NCBI GenBank assembly: GCA_021186555.1
Contig: JAJKFL010000013.1
Location: forward strand, 38,677,644 to 38,741,643
Origin: Reticulitermes speratus
Lineage: Eukaryota; Arthropoda; Insecta; Blattodea; Rhinotermitidae
Reading direction: 5' to 3'
DNA: 64,000 nt
Part shown: one piece after another, positions 10,493-21,956 of the stretch
How the letters are laid out: each line of letters opens with the position of its first letter
Numbering within the stretch: position 1 is the stretch's first letter
The notes under the pieces: generated by a model
Database searches by the model: none
What the model saw: only the letters and a program-made list of their open reading frames with translations
Told to the model about the DNA's origin: nothing
Made by a program: the position numbers and the translations under genes

Positions 10493-10950
10493 GGCGCTTT
10501 TCGAAAAATCACGAAAGCTTCGTCATGCCCGTCCGACTATCTTTCCGCGTAGAACAACTCGACTCCCATTGCAAGGATTTTCATGAGATTTAATATTTGA
10601 GGTTTTTTTTATAAAATCTGTAGAGAAAATTGAAGTTTAATTAAAATGTGACTAGAATAACGGGGTACTTTACATGAAGAGTTATGTACGTTTATGATAA
10701 CTCGCTGAATTCTTCTTAAGATATGAAATATTCCAGACAGAAGTTGTAGAGAAAATCAAAACACATTTTTGTTCAGTAACGTTTTTCCGAAAATTGTGCC
10801 GTTTATGAGATAAAGTGGAAAAAATATTGTAGAGCCAGACCACAGTTGACAATATAATATGGCGCATGCACATTGCATGCTGGGTAACTAAGACTACGAC
10901 ACACACTCAGAATATGTTTTACACTGCAACAATAGTTACGCGAACGCGCT
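10493..10950 (+). mobile_element. TIR-470 element, copy 2 (full length)
   Basis: Starts gggcgcttttcgaaaaatca and ends acgcgaacgcgcttc, so both inverted ends are visible. The - strand gives the spurious frame VVLVTQHAMCMRHIIL seen in every copy. It sits directly after the GC-rich block. Confidence 0.75.
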
Positions 10951-11040
10951 TCAATGTCTTGTCAGTTACCGACCTTGGTTGCCTCCACTACATTTTCACT
11001 AGAGCACTAATACGGTAAATTCTTACTCTTTATACCGTGA

Positions 11041-11175
11041 GTCGTGAAAGGGAGTAATTTTAAGTTTGATGTAGAATTATTAATATTTCTGGTGGAAGCC
11101 AAGCGTGTGTTGTTCGCGTTACCTCGTAGTTCATCGAAGAGTATCTACAAAGCACCGAATTCTTCTCTTTTTTTG
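11041..11175 (+). pseudogene. Possible MADF-like domain start (fragment)
   Basis: The frame reads NFKFDVELLIFLVEAKRVLF, then SSSKSIYK and YWSNPM. The pattern LI.LVE....LF....YK....W resembles the start of a MADF DNA-binding domain, which occurs in host regulators and in PIF/Harbinger-associated proteins. Only the first half is visible; the frame then becomes low complexity and stops. It lies between two GC-rich blocks, so a transposon origin is plausible. The family call is tentative. Confidence 0.3.
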
Positions 11176-11299
11176 AATTACTGGTCGAACCCAATGAAAG
11201 CTATTACGTCTACATTTACGAAGACGGCGCAGCAACAACACAGCAATAATCAAATTATGATCCATTGCAGACCGCTTCGCATACACGCACGACTAGGCG

Positions 11300-11395
11300 C
11301 TCTGCGTTGTTGATCGCTGTTCGACCGGTCGGCGAGCAATTGTGCTCTCGCCGGTCCGCTGAGTAGTCGGCCGGTGGAAAGGTGTCTCATTATCG
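11300..11395. repeat. GC-rich block (right)
   Basis: gaccggtcggcgagcaat, gctctcgccggtccgctg and agtcggccggtgg. Similar in base composition and motifs to the left block at 10266-10492. Confidence 0.4.
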
Positions 11396-11709
11396 GTGGA
11401 AATTCTCACGGAAGGATTTTGTTGGGATCTCAAAGACTTGGTGAGATAACATCAGACCGAAAGGGATGAAGAGATTAAAAACAATGTGGAAACATTTTCC
11501 AGCTTTCTGTCAATAGCCTGGAAGAATCGCTCTTAAAAGGAGAATTTTTGAATGAATGTTTCGATAATTCGAGATTGTAATGAATTTTAATATTAATACG
11601 AATAAAATTAGGTGTCGTCATTCTGTTGTGTTTTATTAATCAAATTAATTATAGTTCCGTATAACACAACTTCAAGAACAGCTTTCATTCTAATTTATAC
11701 ACTACGACA

Positions 11710-11740
11710 CGTTTCGGCCTATCTTAGCGCCATCATCAGG
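11710..11740 (-). repeat. Dispersed hairpin motif
   Basis: - strand: cctgatgatGGCgctaagataGGCCgaaacg. The short stem is GGC/GCC. Confidence 0.55.
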
Positions 11741-11888
11741 TAGTTGACTTACAATTGCAAAACATAATCTGTTAGGTAGAGGCCTCCCCTTCACATGTAA
11801 TTTATACAATGTCTATAAATAAAGTATTATACCCAATAATGGAATAATAATATGGTAAAAATTAGTTAAAACGAAAATGTTTCCATAA

Positions 11889-12260
11889 TGTGGTGGTGGT
11901 GGTGGTGAGGGAATAAGAAGAATAAGAAGGTGGTGGTGGTGAGGGAATAAGAAGAATAAGAAGGTGGTGGTGAGGGAATAAGAAGAATAAGAAGGTGGTG
12001 GTGGTGGTGAGGGAATAAGAAGAATGGTGGTGGTGGTGGTGAGGGAATAAGAAGAATAAGAAGGTGGTGGTGGTGGTTGTGAGGGAATAAGAAGAATAAG
12101 AAGGTGGTGGTGGTGGTAGTGGTGGTGAGGGAATAAGAAGAATGATGGTGGTAGTGGTGGTGAGGGAATAAGAAGAATGGTGGTGGTAGTGGTGGTGAGG
12201 GAATAAGAAGAATGGTAGTGGTGGTGGTAGTGATGATGATGATGATGAAAGTGTTTGCGA
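11889..12260 (-). repeat. Compound GGT / agggaataagaag minisatellite
   Basis: Blocks of (ggt)3-6 alternate with gagggaataagaagaataag about ten times, with varying GGT numbers and some gta variants, ending in (gat)n. The 174-codon - strand frame rich in S, P and T is a by-product of the repeat. Confidence 0.9.
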
Positions 12261-12967
12261 AGAAGAAAAAGAAGTTGAGGTCCTGTGATTTAAATCCTTT
12301 TCGTAGGAATGTCGTCCTTTTAGTGAAGTTCCTTTAGGAACCCCATTAACACAAAAAATATATCGGTCAAGAATCGGCTTGTTCATTAAATGAAGCAGAT
12401 AGCCTTGATATATCTACAGAATATTAAGCAGATGCGGTCGATAGATGCAGTGAACCCTTGGGGAAGTTGATCTTAATTGATACTGATGTATAAAACATGT
12501 CAATAAATACTAACAGTAAGTGCTTCTTAAAAGTGACATAAATTTCTTCTTTCTGTTACTCGAAAGTTAAATAGACTGCTTCTCTCATTAACCAGTGCCT
12601 TGTAACGAATTTGCTCAATAATGGGTAACATTTAAGAGAGAAAATAAATTTATGTAGACTAGAGTTGTTTAAGATTAAAAATATAGATTATGATTTTCTC
12701 TAATGAATTTGTTAATTTTTAATTTAGCGTCAGTGCCTGCAGTTCGTTTACTTGTATTAAGCACATTAAATGCAGGTTACGTCAGTCACAAAAGCTGTGC
12801 AAAGCCGGGCCCGTTTTTCAAGTACTTACATTGACTGACTCTTTGAAAATCGTAATTGTGTGTGGCAGGAATGACGAACCTGATGTTTTCGAGAAGTGGG
12901 AAGACTGCATTTTGGTGTTGGAATAAACAATGTAGTATACGAAACGTTAGATGTTGGTTAGTAAATG
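12261..12967. other. No recognised feature
   Basis: No supported gene or repeat. Confidence 0.4.
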
Positions 12968-13535
12968 CTGTACAGTGTATGTCTACAGATAATACTGTAC
13001 AGTGTATGTCTACAGATAATACTGTACAGTGTATGTCTACAGATAATACTGTATAGTGTATGTCTACAGATAATACTGTATAGTGTATGTCTACATATAA
13101 TAATGTACAGTGTATGTCTACAGATAATACTGTACAGTGTATGTCTACAGATAATACTGTACAGTGTATGTCTACAGATAATACTGTACAGTGTATGTCT
13201 ACAGATAATACTGTACAGTGTATGTCTACAGATAATACTGTACAGTGTATGTCTACAGATAATACTGTACAGTGTATGTCTACAGATAATACTGTACAGT
13301 GTATGTCTACAGATAATACTGTACAGTGTATATCTACAGATAATACTGTACAGTGTATGTCTACAGATAATACTGTACAGTGTATGTATACAGATAATAC
13401 TGTACAGTTTATGTCTACAGATAATACTGTACAGTGTATGTCTACAGATAATACTGTACAGTGTATGTCTACAGATAATACTGTACAGTGAATGTCTACA
13501 GATAATACTGTACAGTGTATGTCTACAGATAATAA
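12968..13535 (+). repeat. 27-bp tandem array (about 21 copies)
   Basis: Unit tgtacagtgtatgtctacagataatac. Copies differ by single bases (tatagtg, tatatct, tgaatg). The 27-base length keeps reading frame, so two forward frames stay open through much of it (LYSVCLQII and CMSTDNTVQ repeats), giving spurious 134- and 204-codon frames. TGTACA palindromes recur in each unit. Confidence 0.95.
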
Positions 13536-13912
13536 CGTGCTGTTGTCAGTTACATTCCAAGAAATGTGCTCGAAACTGATCTAATAAAATTTATTTGATA
13601 TCTCAGATTAGATAGAGTAAAATCGTATCAATTTTTGTAACGGAAGTTTCAGTTATTTTGAGAAAAGGGATATAGGAACGGAATAGAAACTGCAAATTCG
13701 AGAAATTTTAGTTAACTGCTAGGTTCTAACTTTACGAGTCAGAAGAAACAAGAGATCATTGCAAACAGAGAATTGGTAGAAGAAAACAAAAAATTAGTTA
13801 AATTGGAGAAACGTGATATGATATTCAAAATATTTTATGTTATACGTACCGTGCATTTTGTTAAGTTAAACCAAATAATGCACAATAATTATTAACAAAG
13901 TAAGATATGTTT
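13536..13912. other. No recognised feature
   Basis: AT-rich. Nothing supported. Confidence 0.4.
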
Positions 13913-14046
13913 GTAACCCCTACATACGTTTCGGCAATCAAAGTGCCATCCTCAGGGGGCCCATCAAAGGATCACAAGTATCTATGGCATCCAGTTGCGC
14001 CCCCTGAGGATGGCAACGTTATTGCCGAAACGTATGTAGGGGTTAC
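13913..14046. mobile_element. Foldback element FB-2 (134 bp)
   Basis: Outer arms gtaacccctacatacgtttc and its reverse complement. Each arm holds the hairpin motif: GGCA/TGCC on the - strand (13928-13956) and GGCAA-cgtta-TTGCC on the + strand (14003-14031). The two arms differ inside the small stem but each stays paired. Confidence 0.8.
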
Positions 14047-14110
14047 AAAATATACGTTACTAAGATATTCAAAACAGTTTGTGGCCAAAATTAACATAAC
14101 ACTCGCTTTA

Positions 14111-14170
14111 TAGTCTAAACCCAGAGGACAAAGAAATGTTGGAAGACCCAGAAATAAGATAAACTGGGGC
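14111..14170 (+). mobile_element. LINE tail 4 (very short)
   Basis: Frame KPRGQRNVGRPRNKINWG resembles the PRG.R..GRPR..W segment of non-LTR ORF2 tails. Only about 18 codons. Confidence 0.35.
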
Positions 14171-14558
14171 AAGTACGATACCTTAATGAATTCCTACCTA
14201 TTACATAAATGTATATTTAAAAAAAAAAATCCACTGTCACCAGGTTGAAACTGTGGGCGATTTCTGAGGATGTAAATTCAAATCCAGACCCTTACATGCT
14301 CACAGTAGATACAAAGTTATGTTTTCGCGCTTGCCCATATCGTTGGGGCAATTAAGGCTAAAACTTTCTCCAACCTCTTACGGCATTAATATTTGTCATT
14401 ACCAAATATTCTTTAGTATTCATTTCTCTAATCTCATACAGTGGTTCGACACGCAACACATAGGGAAATACGGGGCTTACTACATGTGGAAAATCCTTCC
14501 TAAAAATTGTGAACGTCGATCAGAACGTGTTTGTAGCACCCAGTTCTTGAGTTTTACT

Positions 14559-14612
14559 ATTACTACTACTACTACTACTAGTAGTAGTAGTAATAGTAGG
14601 ATTAGTAGTAGT
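14559..14612. repeat. (ACT)n-(AGT)n self-complementary microsatellite
   Basis: actactactactactac followed directly by tagtagtagtagtaat: the two runs are reverse complements and would fold into a hairpin. Confidence 0.8.
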
Positions 14613-14635
14613 TAAGGAAATGTTGCCCATGTACA

Positions 14636-14812
14636 CGCCATTAAGGCATAGAGGTGGAGTGGAGTATAGCTTCACTCATTCTTACCTTCGACACTAAATG
14701 GAGGTGACCTCGGCCGCTGTACCAATTAAATATGAGGCTGCTTGGATGCGAACCACTGACCTTCCGGCCTCTATCCTTATCACTATACCAAGTACGCTAT
14801 GCCGGCTCCTAG
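14636..14812 (-). mobile_element. SINE-C, 3'-body deleted
   Basis: Reverse copy with the tRNA-like head (ggccggaaggtcagtggttc on the - strand). Part of the middle is missing. Confidence 0.65.
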
Positions 14813-15345
14813 TACTAAATGACAGCAGAAGTAGTGGCAGTCACTACAAGAAAGTAGAATAAAGAAAATGCTAAGTGGCTGAAGACGAGTGTTGTAATTA
14901 CATGTATACTTCCAGTTGTGAGCTTGGTGTTACCCACAATCATACGGGTACCTGTTTATGCAATGTGTATTTCACAAGCAACTGACATGTGTTTCCTAAC
15001 AAGGATGTCATCACATTTCCACATACATTCCTCACATGTTTATGCAGCCTGATTCTTCTTGGCCTGATAGGCCTACGTAACAAGTGATGTCGAATCTATG
15101 ACGAGGAGCCAGTCAGGTGGAAGTCGCTGACCGTGGGAACAGCGCGGCAGGTGCTGGTCCCTTAAGAGGCACTTCGCTGCTTCATTATCATTAATTGATT
15201 TGCATATACTTTATAACGGTGTAATTTCCTTATCTGCAGGTCGCTAAGCCTGTAGGAATACAAAAACACAGAGTTTAGGTGGCCTAACAAAAATCAAGTT
15301 AGTCTCGATATTGTCGTACAGCTGTCCGTTCGCTGCTTGCTGACG
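14813..15345. other. No recognised feature
   Basis: Nothing supported. Confidence 0.35.
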
Positions 15346-15349
15346 CGGT

Positions 15350-15612
15350 TTGTATGGTAAAGTAAACGGTAAAGTTTTTACTATCCACGCCATAAAAGCA
15401 TATAGGGGAAATAGAAGTATAGCTCCACCCATTCTTAACCTCGGTACTAGATATTGGTGAGTGGTCAAATTCACCCCGGCCGCTTTACTCCGGGAATGAA
15501 CCGCGGTACTCATTGAATAGGAAGCCTGGTGGGCCCCAGAGCCGGTCTGGACGTTTTGGAGAAGAGACAAATCTTTTACCCCTGCCGGGTTTCGGACCCA
15601 GCACCGTTCATT
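15350..15612 (-). mobile_element. SINE-C, long copy
   Basis: Contains the body blocks tatagctccacccattctta, ctcggtactagat, gaaccgcggtactcattg and gggccccagagccggtctgg. The head is partly decayed (gccgggtttcggaccc). Confidence 0.75.
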
Positions 15613-15941
15613 GCATTACGTACGAACTTGCAAGTTATTGAATGTTGCAGTCTAGTAACCAGCTATGTATTCGCAAGTTTCTGGGTTCAGATCTCAGTCT
15701 GGAGACTGGTTTTCATGACAGGCATTGCGTGGTTTACCTCAGTTCCTCCAGGCAGTTGCCTGTAATTATATCACCTCATATTATGCCACAGGACGTCCCT
15801 TCCACATTCTTCAAAATTCGTTATTCACTGACTTTAAATTACAGTGGTAGTTATGTGTACCACCAAGTTTAACATTCAAAACCTCTACATCCAGGCCACA
15901 GACTGCAGTTGTGTGTTCCGTATGATTCTTACACGGAACCA

Positions 15942-16225
15942 GGATAGCGTAGTCGCTATGGTGACTGGGCTACGGGCTGGACGGTCCGGGTTTCCACTCT
16001 CGGAAGGGGCGAGAGATTTTCGTCTAAATTGTTCAGACCGGCTCTGGGACCCACCCAGCCTCATGCTGAGTCAGTACCGGGGTCCTTTCCCAGGAGTAAA
16101 GCAGCCGGGGAGTGATGTTGAGTACTCACCTCCTTCAGCACAGAGGTTAGGAATCAGTGGAGCTCTACCTCTACTCCACTTATATGCATTTATGGTGTGG
16201 ACAGGAAAATCTCTACCTGTCTTTA
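15942..16225 (+). mobile_element. SINE-C, full length
   Basis: Sense copy. tRNA-like head (gatagcgtagtcgctatggt, then ggctggacggtccgggtttc), then cagaccggctctgggaccca, agtaaagcagccgggg and the 3' ggagctctacctctactcca. The 180-codon frame through it is spurious. Confidence 0.75.
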
Positions 16226-16239
16226 TATATATGATTCTC

Positions 16240-16900
16240 ACAGGAAGAAGAGAGAAAATTATAATTTCCTCATGCAGTGTGTATTACCCCTTCATTACAC
16301 AGATCAAACAGTTAGTGCCCTTCTACCTACATAATAGCACAGTACCTTTACTGTGTGATACGAAGGGATGCTTTGAATATAATTAAGTGAGGAATGATTT
16401 GCTCTTTCGGGCTAAGAATTTACAAGAAGCGATAATCTTTCGGAAATCGAGGAGCATTGGATAGAAATGTGTTATTATTATTTTACATACATTTAATTGC
16501 AAAAATATGTAGAAATTACAGAAACCCAGACTGCAGACAATGGACAGACCTGTGCTCTCGTCAGTCTATGAAAGGAAAATTCACGGATAAAATTTTGTTA
16601 TGAGCCCCAAGAGGGTTTCGACGACAAGACAAGCTCAGCGATCGTCAGTTACAACGTGACCTTTACTTTGATTTAGTTTTTAAAGGATTAGTTACTATGC
16701 CATTCTTTGTTCAATAATCTTAGCTAGTATCCAACGTTCTTCGATTAACAAATCGTAACTAAATAACTGAATTAAAAATAAACGAGTCAAAGGAATGGAA
16801 AGGAGGAAGAAGGAAATAAGAATTAAATAAAACGGGGAAAAAAGAGGAGGCTGAGGAATAGCTGTGTTCAAAATCGGTTTTCTGGAAAAAAAAAATTATT
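16240..16900. other. No recognised feature
   Basis: Nothing supported. Confidence 0.35.
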
Positions 16901-16904
16901 TTGG

Positions 16905-17025
16905 TTTCAGACTTTCGCCGCGATGTCGATGAGATCTGCGCCCTTCTGGGATGTTACGCAGCGTCGAGTGGTGATCCTTTGTCACTCGACGCTGCGTAAC
17001 ATCCCAGAAGAGCGCAGATCTTAAA
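16905..17025. mobile_element. Short foldback of the GACGCCGTGTA / ALFWDVTQR family
   Basis: Arms agatctgcgcccttctggga...cactc and the near-exact reverse complement (16932-17021) around gtgatcctttgt. The sequence in front (cgccgcgatgtcgatga) recurs at 6.74 and 54.97 kb. The translated string SALFWDVTQRR marks this repeat. Confidence 0.75.
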
Positions 17026-17106
17026 TAATTTCGACATTCCTGCATTAATTGAGGTAGTAAGGTATATGAATATTCGACGTCACATCTCCCACTTCCTGCC
17101 CGGGTG

Positions 17107-17690
17107 ATGAACCAGGCCATTACGTCATGCCTGCATTCTGCGACTCGCAGTTTGAAGACCGAAGTTCAGCCGCTTGAGGTCGTCTTTCCTGTTTTGTCAT
17201 TGCCTGAAGGCGAACGCGTTTGTCATACATAACCAGATACAACATGGCCATCGTGACGTCAGCAAAAATGTGGCAACACCACGATAATTAGCGGTGTATT
17301 CGGTATTCGCTTGCGCAAATTAAATTAACTCGGCCTGTGGCAGTCAAGTAATTTTGGTTGTAGAATGTTTCTTATATGCGTCCTCCAGCTGTCTGTCTTC
17401 ATGACTACGGAAAGAAGATTCCAAAGACTGAAGTTGTAATTACTGCAGTGGTTTAAACCTTCACGGTCGTTCACCTTTGCCTATATATAGTGAGTGTTGT
17501 GTGAGTGAGTGAGTAAGTCACACTGCAGTTGCCATGGTTACTGCTTTCCGTGGTTAACACAGAGCTTAGTTTTGTGTGTGACGTCACGCCCAGATTTTCG
17601 TGCTTAGAAGTTTGCATGTTTGCTTCAGATGGCTGAACACCGTGATTATGTAAGAGTTTGATTTTTGCGTCACGTCATAGATTGGTTTGG
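17107..17690. promoter_or_regulatory. Cluster of CRE/ATF-like sites with a TATA-like box
   Basis: Two perfect TGACGTCA octamers (17254 and 17579), a TTACGTCA (17111) and a CACGTCA half-site (about 17674) lie within 600 bases. ctatatatag is at 17481. No gene start was recognised downstream, so this is only a candidate regulatory patch. Confidence 0.3.
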
Positions 17691-17699
17691 TTTCTGTGG

Positions 17700-18342
17700 T
17701 TATCGCTTTTCAATGGAGTGAATATTAGGGTGGCCAGTCATTATATGACAGGCACATGGCTAATGCCTATATGCAAATTAACAATCCTACTTACTCATTT
17801 TCCACCGCGGACCTAATAGGGAATATTATGAAATTTACCCCTTACCACTTCTAATATTTACCTAACTACGGTTGTTAAATTGATGTGCAAGCATTGCGAT
17901 AGAGGTCTCGGGTGCGATTCGAATCTTTATTCCGATCATACATAAACTTTATTCTTTTATTTTAGTGATTTTCCTTTTTCAAATATTTAGCCCCTACATA
18001 TTATGATGGCGGCTGAAAAGCTACCATATGCCTAGCAGAGAACGGGTATTTCTCTTTATACCGAAACTAAATCCGTCGGATGTAACAGATACTGTCTCCA
18101 TATGAACCTAAAAACTCCAGGCAATTTATTCCTCTGACCTACCTACCAGACTACACGGTGTCGTAACCCATACGACCACAGCAGGTATATTCACCACGCT
18201 GCAGATGCGAGTATTTTAAATTTTAAATGTGCCTTTCTACGTTTTACAGTCACGTAAGTTTTACGATTGTAGTGCTCTTCGTACAGAACGAGAAAATTTC
18301 TTGTAGGCCTAAGGGTAATAAGAGTAGTGTGAAGGTACTGAG
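17700..18342. other. No recognised feature
   Basis: Nothing supported. Confidence 0.35.
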
Positions 18343-18558
18343 CATTGCTTAAAATAACATTATTGTGAAAGTGCAGAGTCACATGTTAATAGGGCATTGC
18401 TTAAAATAACATTATTGTGAAAGTGCAGAGTCACATGTTAATAGGGCATTGCTTAAAATAACATTATTGTGAAAGTGCAGAGTCACATGTTAATAGGGCA
18501 TTGCTTAAAATAACATTATTGTGAAAGTGCAGAGTCACATGTTAATAGGGCATTGCTT
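18343..18558 (+). repeat. 52-bp tandem array (4 copies)
   Basis: cattgcttaaaataacatta recurs at 18343, 18395, 18447 and 18499, with a partial copy at 18551. The units are essentially identical, suggesting recent expansion. Confidence 0.95.
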
Positions 18559-19148
18559 GAATTTAAGAAACAACCAGCTGTTCGAAGCAGTCCAAAAGCA
18601 ATCACGTCTCATTTTTATTCTTAGTGGGAGATTTTTTTTTAAATTATCATGCGCTAGCCTACACGTTGTACGTACGATTGCTTAGTCATGGATGATATGG
18701 CTTATTCATTGTACTTATCTCGTAAAAGGCGAGGCTATATCACAAACGCACGTAGATCTTAATGTGAAATTTCTGTCATGTTCTACCGATTTTAGCCAAA
18801 AATGGAATGTGTTGACAGATTTTTAGCGAAACCCCCCCCCCCCAAAATCGAATCCAGTGGAAGTCGATTTGTTGTATGCGGACAGACGGACGAACAGATA
18901 ATTGCTTTTCGAAAACGCTTTGCGGAAACTCCTCATAAATACTAGGTTTAAAATGTATTATGATTCATTTATAGCGATTTATTTGTTTATGTGCTTGTAG
19001 TTTATTTGCCGACACTGTCAGTAACATAGATCATGTATTGATGAATGAAGTTATAGCGAATAATGAATTAAAGAAAAAGGCTGAAGGTAGCATTGAATTG
19101 TATTTTGATTAAGTATTTTTAATATGCATGCAAATCTACAAATTAAGT
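18559..19148. other. No recognised feature
   Basis: Short poly-T and poly-C runs (18626, 18832-18843). Otherwise nothing supported. Confidence 0.35.
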
Positions 19149-19677
19149 GAATTATTTGCACCAACAAATGCACTAAGACAGTTTTTTCACTGTTTTCTTT
19201 ATTATAAGGCTGCCCCAATACGCATTTCGGCAGTTATTCTGCCATCATCAGGGGTATTTTAAGTGAGTTTTTTACATAGACCAATTCTTTGGTTACGTCA
19301 TAACAGTGATTCAGTATTTGTTACCACATCGTATAAAATTTGTAAAATTAGTGGTATTGTTAAGCTGCTAAAAGTTATTATACTATAGAGGGTAGTATAA
19401 TATACTACTTGATTTTATTGTAATTTTTATAATTTTTTAAAATTTAATAACTTTTAACAGCTTAACAATACCACTAATTTTACAAATTTTATACGATGTG
19501 GTAACAAACACTGAATCACTGTTATGATGTAACCAAAGAATTGGTCTATGTAAAAAACTCACTTAAAATACCCCCTGATGATGGCAGAATAACTGCCGAA
19601 ACGCGTATTGGGACATCCTTATAATAAAGAAAACAGTGATAAAACTGTCTTAGTGCATTTGTTGGTACAAATAATTC
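19149..19677. mobile_element. Foldback element FB-3 (529 bp)
   Basis: Long inverted repeat. The left arm starts gaattatttgcaccaacaaa and the right arm ends with its near reverse complement. The arms run about 230 bases each, meeting near 19410 around tactatagagggtagtataa. Hairpin motifs lie at 19224-19252 (-) and 19573-19601 (+), stem GGCAG-aataa-CTGCC. The terminal CCAACAAATGCACTAA is shared with FB-4 and FB-6. No coding capacity. Confidence 0.9.
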
Positions 19678-19887
19678 AATTATAAAAAGATGCACGATGA
19701 ATATAAAGTGAAATATACAAATTAAGGTAGAAAGAGAGTTAACTATTTAAAGGCCAATGGTGAATATACGCAAATATATGCTTGGCATTTGGCCCATATC
19801 ATGTGTGCACTTATTTCAAGCGATTATTTCCGTACAAGTTATGTTAACCAATCCGGGCTTTTCTATTGGAAGCTTGTTATGTGACTT

Positions 19888-20045
19888 TGTGAGTAGGAAG
19901 AAATCTGGCTCAGGATAGGGACAGCTCGCGGACTGTTGTTTACACGGTAACGAACTTCCGGACACATAAAATGTGGACAATTTCTTGACTAGCTGAGGAA
20001 CTTTTAGCTTCTCAAGACGGAATCTGCTCCATGGAGTTAGTTATT
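19888..20045 (+). mobile_element. LINE 3' end (tail plus 3' UTR), diverged
   Basis: atctggctcaggataggg marks the end of the ORF2 tail. After it come ataaaatgtggacaatttct and tagcttctcaagacggaatc. The same order occurs at 22.9, 48.4, 52.1 and 63.5 kb. Confidence 0.5.
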
Positions 20046-20128
20046 TAGTTACTAGGTTTCTTAAAAGTGTCGATGTCTTAGCATACCAGGTTAGGAGCCG
20101 AAAGGCATCGAGCGGGAGAAAATGATAT

Positions 20129-20152
20129 TATTATTATTATTATTATTATTGT
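20129..20152 (+). repeat. (ATT)n microsatellite
   Basis: About seven att units. A self-complementary (AAT)n(ATT)n run also lies at 20595-20622. Confidence 0.8.
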
Positions 20153-20292
20153 ACCATGCATAATATTAGTCTTCAAATTCCCTCCCACTCGGAATCTGAG
20201 AATTACCTTTGTTTTACGTTATTCCATTCTTCAAAAATTTTTCTCTTCTACAGGTTTGCCTCTGCAGCAAATTCAGTTTGTAATGATATATA

Positions 20293-20371
20293 CAGGGCAT
20301 ATACAAAAGAATGGTGCGGTTTCAAAAGATATTCACTTTTGATACCGCACCATTCTTTTGTATATGCCCTG
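20293..20371 (+). mobile_element. 79-bp palindromic MITE, copy 4 (GATATTCACTTTTG loop type)
   Basis: Same loop sub-lineage as copy 3. Both arms carry the same ATATAC change (gcatatac and gtatatgc), so the change was either present before palindrome formation or was copied between arms. TA flanks at 20291 and 20372. Confidence 0.85.
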
Positions 20372-20639
20372 TATATATATTTCGAGAAGGCAAAGGTTCA
20401 CGCGTAGACAGATTGATAGTATCGTTAATTGATTATTATAAAGAGACCTAATTAATTATGTAAGTATTCATCTGCTTGTTTTTGGTTGTGTCTGTTTCAT
20501 TTGTGTCCTGATCATTGTCCGTCTCTGTGTTGTGCTGTTTCTGTAATTGGCTATCTGGCTGTTGATTCGGCACATTAATAAACTAGAATTTAAAATAATA
20601 ATAATAATTATTATTATTATTTTCTTTTATATTATGAGT

Positions 20640-21950
20640 TTTCAGCTACTCAAGTCACCGATTCGGAATATTGGCCTGTATTCAAAATGATAACAGAAAC
20701 AAAAATAACAACAGATATAATTCAATTTAATTCAATGGGTATTTATTAACGTGCAGACTTAACGGCACAAGTGCCAATTACAAAGCCAGCACAAAAGCAC
20801 AAATAAAACACAAAACAATACAAATACACAAGACAAAACACTAAAGAAACAAAACAAATATGAAGTAAAACAATACAAAAGAAGTACTGGGGCAGAATCT
20901 CCAATACCTGACAGAACATAGATGACTTGTTTTAAAAATGTCGCAGTGACCGAACTACAGCATCGAATTCAATATTTACATAAATAACAAGTCACTAATT
21001 AAAACAGACATACCATTAAATATACAAGTATTTCTACTGGTGGCATTAGCCGCGGAAGTGCATCTAGCGGAAGGGCAGTTGCGACGTTTTAAGTTAACAT
21101 GAAACAGTTTAAAATAATAATAACAATCGTATCGTTTTGGTGTGTTTTTTTTTGGGGGGGGGGGGGGATATCTGAACTATCAGTTTACTTTTCTATTTCT
21201 TGTGTTAGTCATTTTTTACTTCATCACTGATTCAAGCTGCATTTATATCGCCTTTCCCTTGCTGTAGTAAGTCTGTTTTCTAGACACAAACATTGGAGTG
21301 GCAGGGACAAGAAAAGGTTAAGATGGAGAGGGAACATAAAACGTGCCAGACACACGTACCATCTCCTTACAGCTCCACCCTTTCAGCAAACTAACCTCAT
21401 ACGTGTGTTTTCATAATGAGAGTCTGAAGTGCCATCTGCGTGCCCTCATCAGTATTGTAAAATATTTAGGAATTTCTGAAATAACACCCCATCCTGCCCT
21501 TATTTTTTGAGAGGGTTGTTACGACAATGCCCTTGGGACAGAGTGTGTTGTTCGTGTGTCCCCATATAATAAGGGGGTGGGTTTTCGTTTAAACCGTGAG
21601 AAAATGTTAGCAAGAATTCCAGGTGTTTTCATGGTCTGGAAAAATATAGTAGGGAGGAAGAGATCTTGATAGAAACTGGGAAAGAAGGAGGGATTTGGGT
21701 TAGGGTTGCTGTAATGTGATGCAGGTAACAGGCGGCTTTTGTGTACAGGTCTATATTGCGAATGAGTGACTTTAGTCGTTCAAAGCTCATGACGTGATAG
21801 AAAATAAAAGCTCTGTAAATGCACCCTCACTGCGCAGAGCCCATTGTCAGCTGTTACGTGCTAGTGTTAACTAAGACGTTAATCAGCGAGACAGACAATT
21901 AAGATTACTGTCTTGTGGCATGTGACAGCATATAACTTGGTATATAGGTA
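20640..21950. other. No recognised feature
   Basis: AT-rich, with an A/C-rich stretch 20780-20890 that could be an old retroelement tail and a G run at 21154-21168. Nothing firm. Confidence 0.35.
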
Positions 21951-21956
21951 TCGTTG

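Noticed and set aside
11862-12386. 174-codon Ser/Thr/Pro-rich frame on the - strand
   Set aside because: Produced by the GGT/agggaataagaag minisatellite.
12965-13579. 204-codon frame (LYSVCLQII repeats)
   Set aside because: Wholly produced by the 27-bp tandem repeat. No promoter, splice signals or non-repeat domain.
15844-16386. 180-codon frame
   Set aside because: More than half lies in a SINE-C copy, and the rest has no recognisable motif.
19573-19601. Definite hammerhead ribozyme call
   Set aside because: The core bases match, but an extra U before stem II occurs in all copies and a clear stem III and cleavage site were not seen. Kept only as a structural motif.
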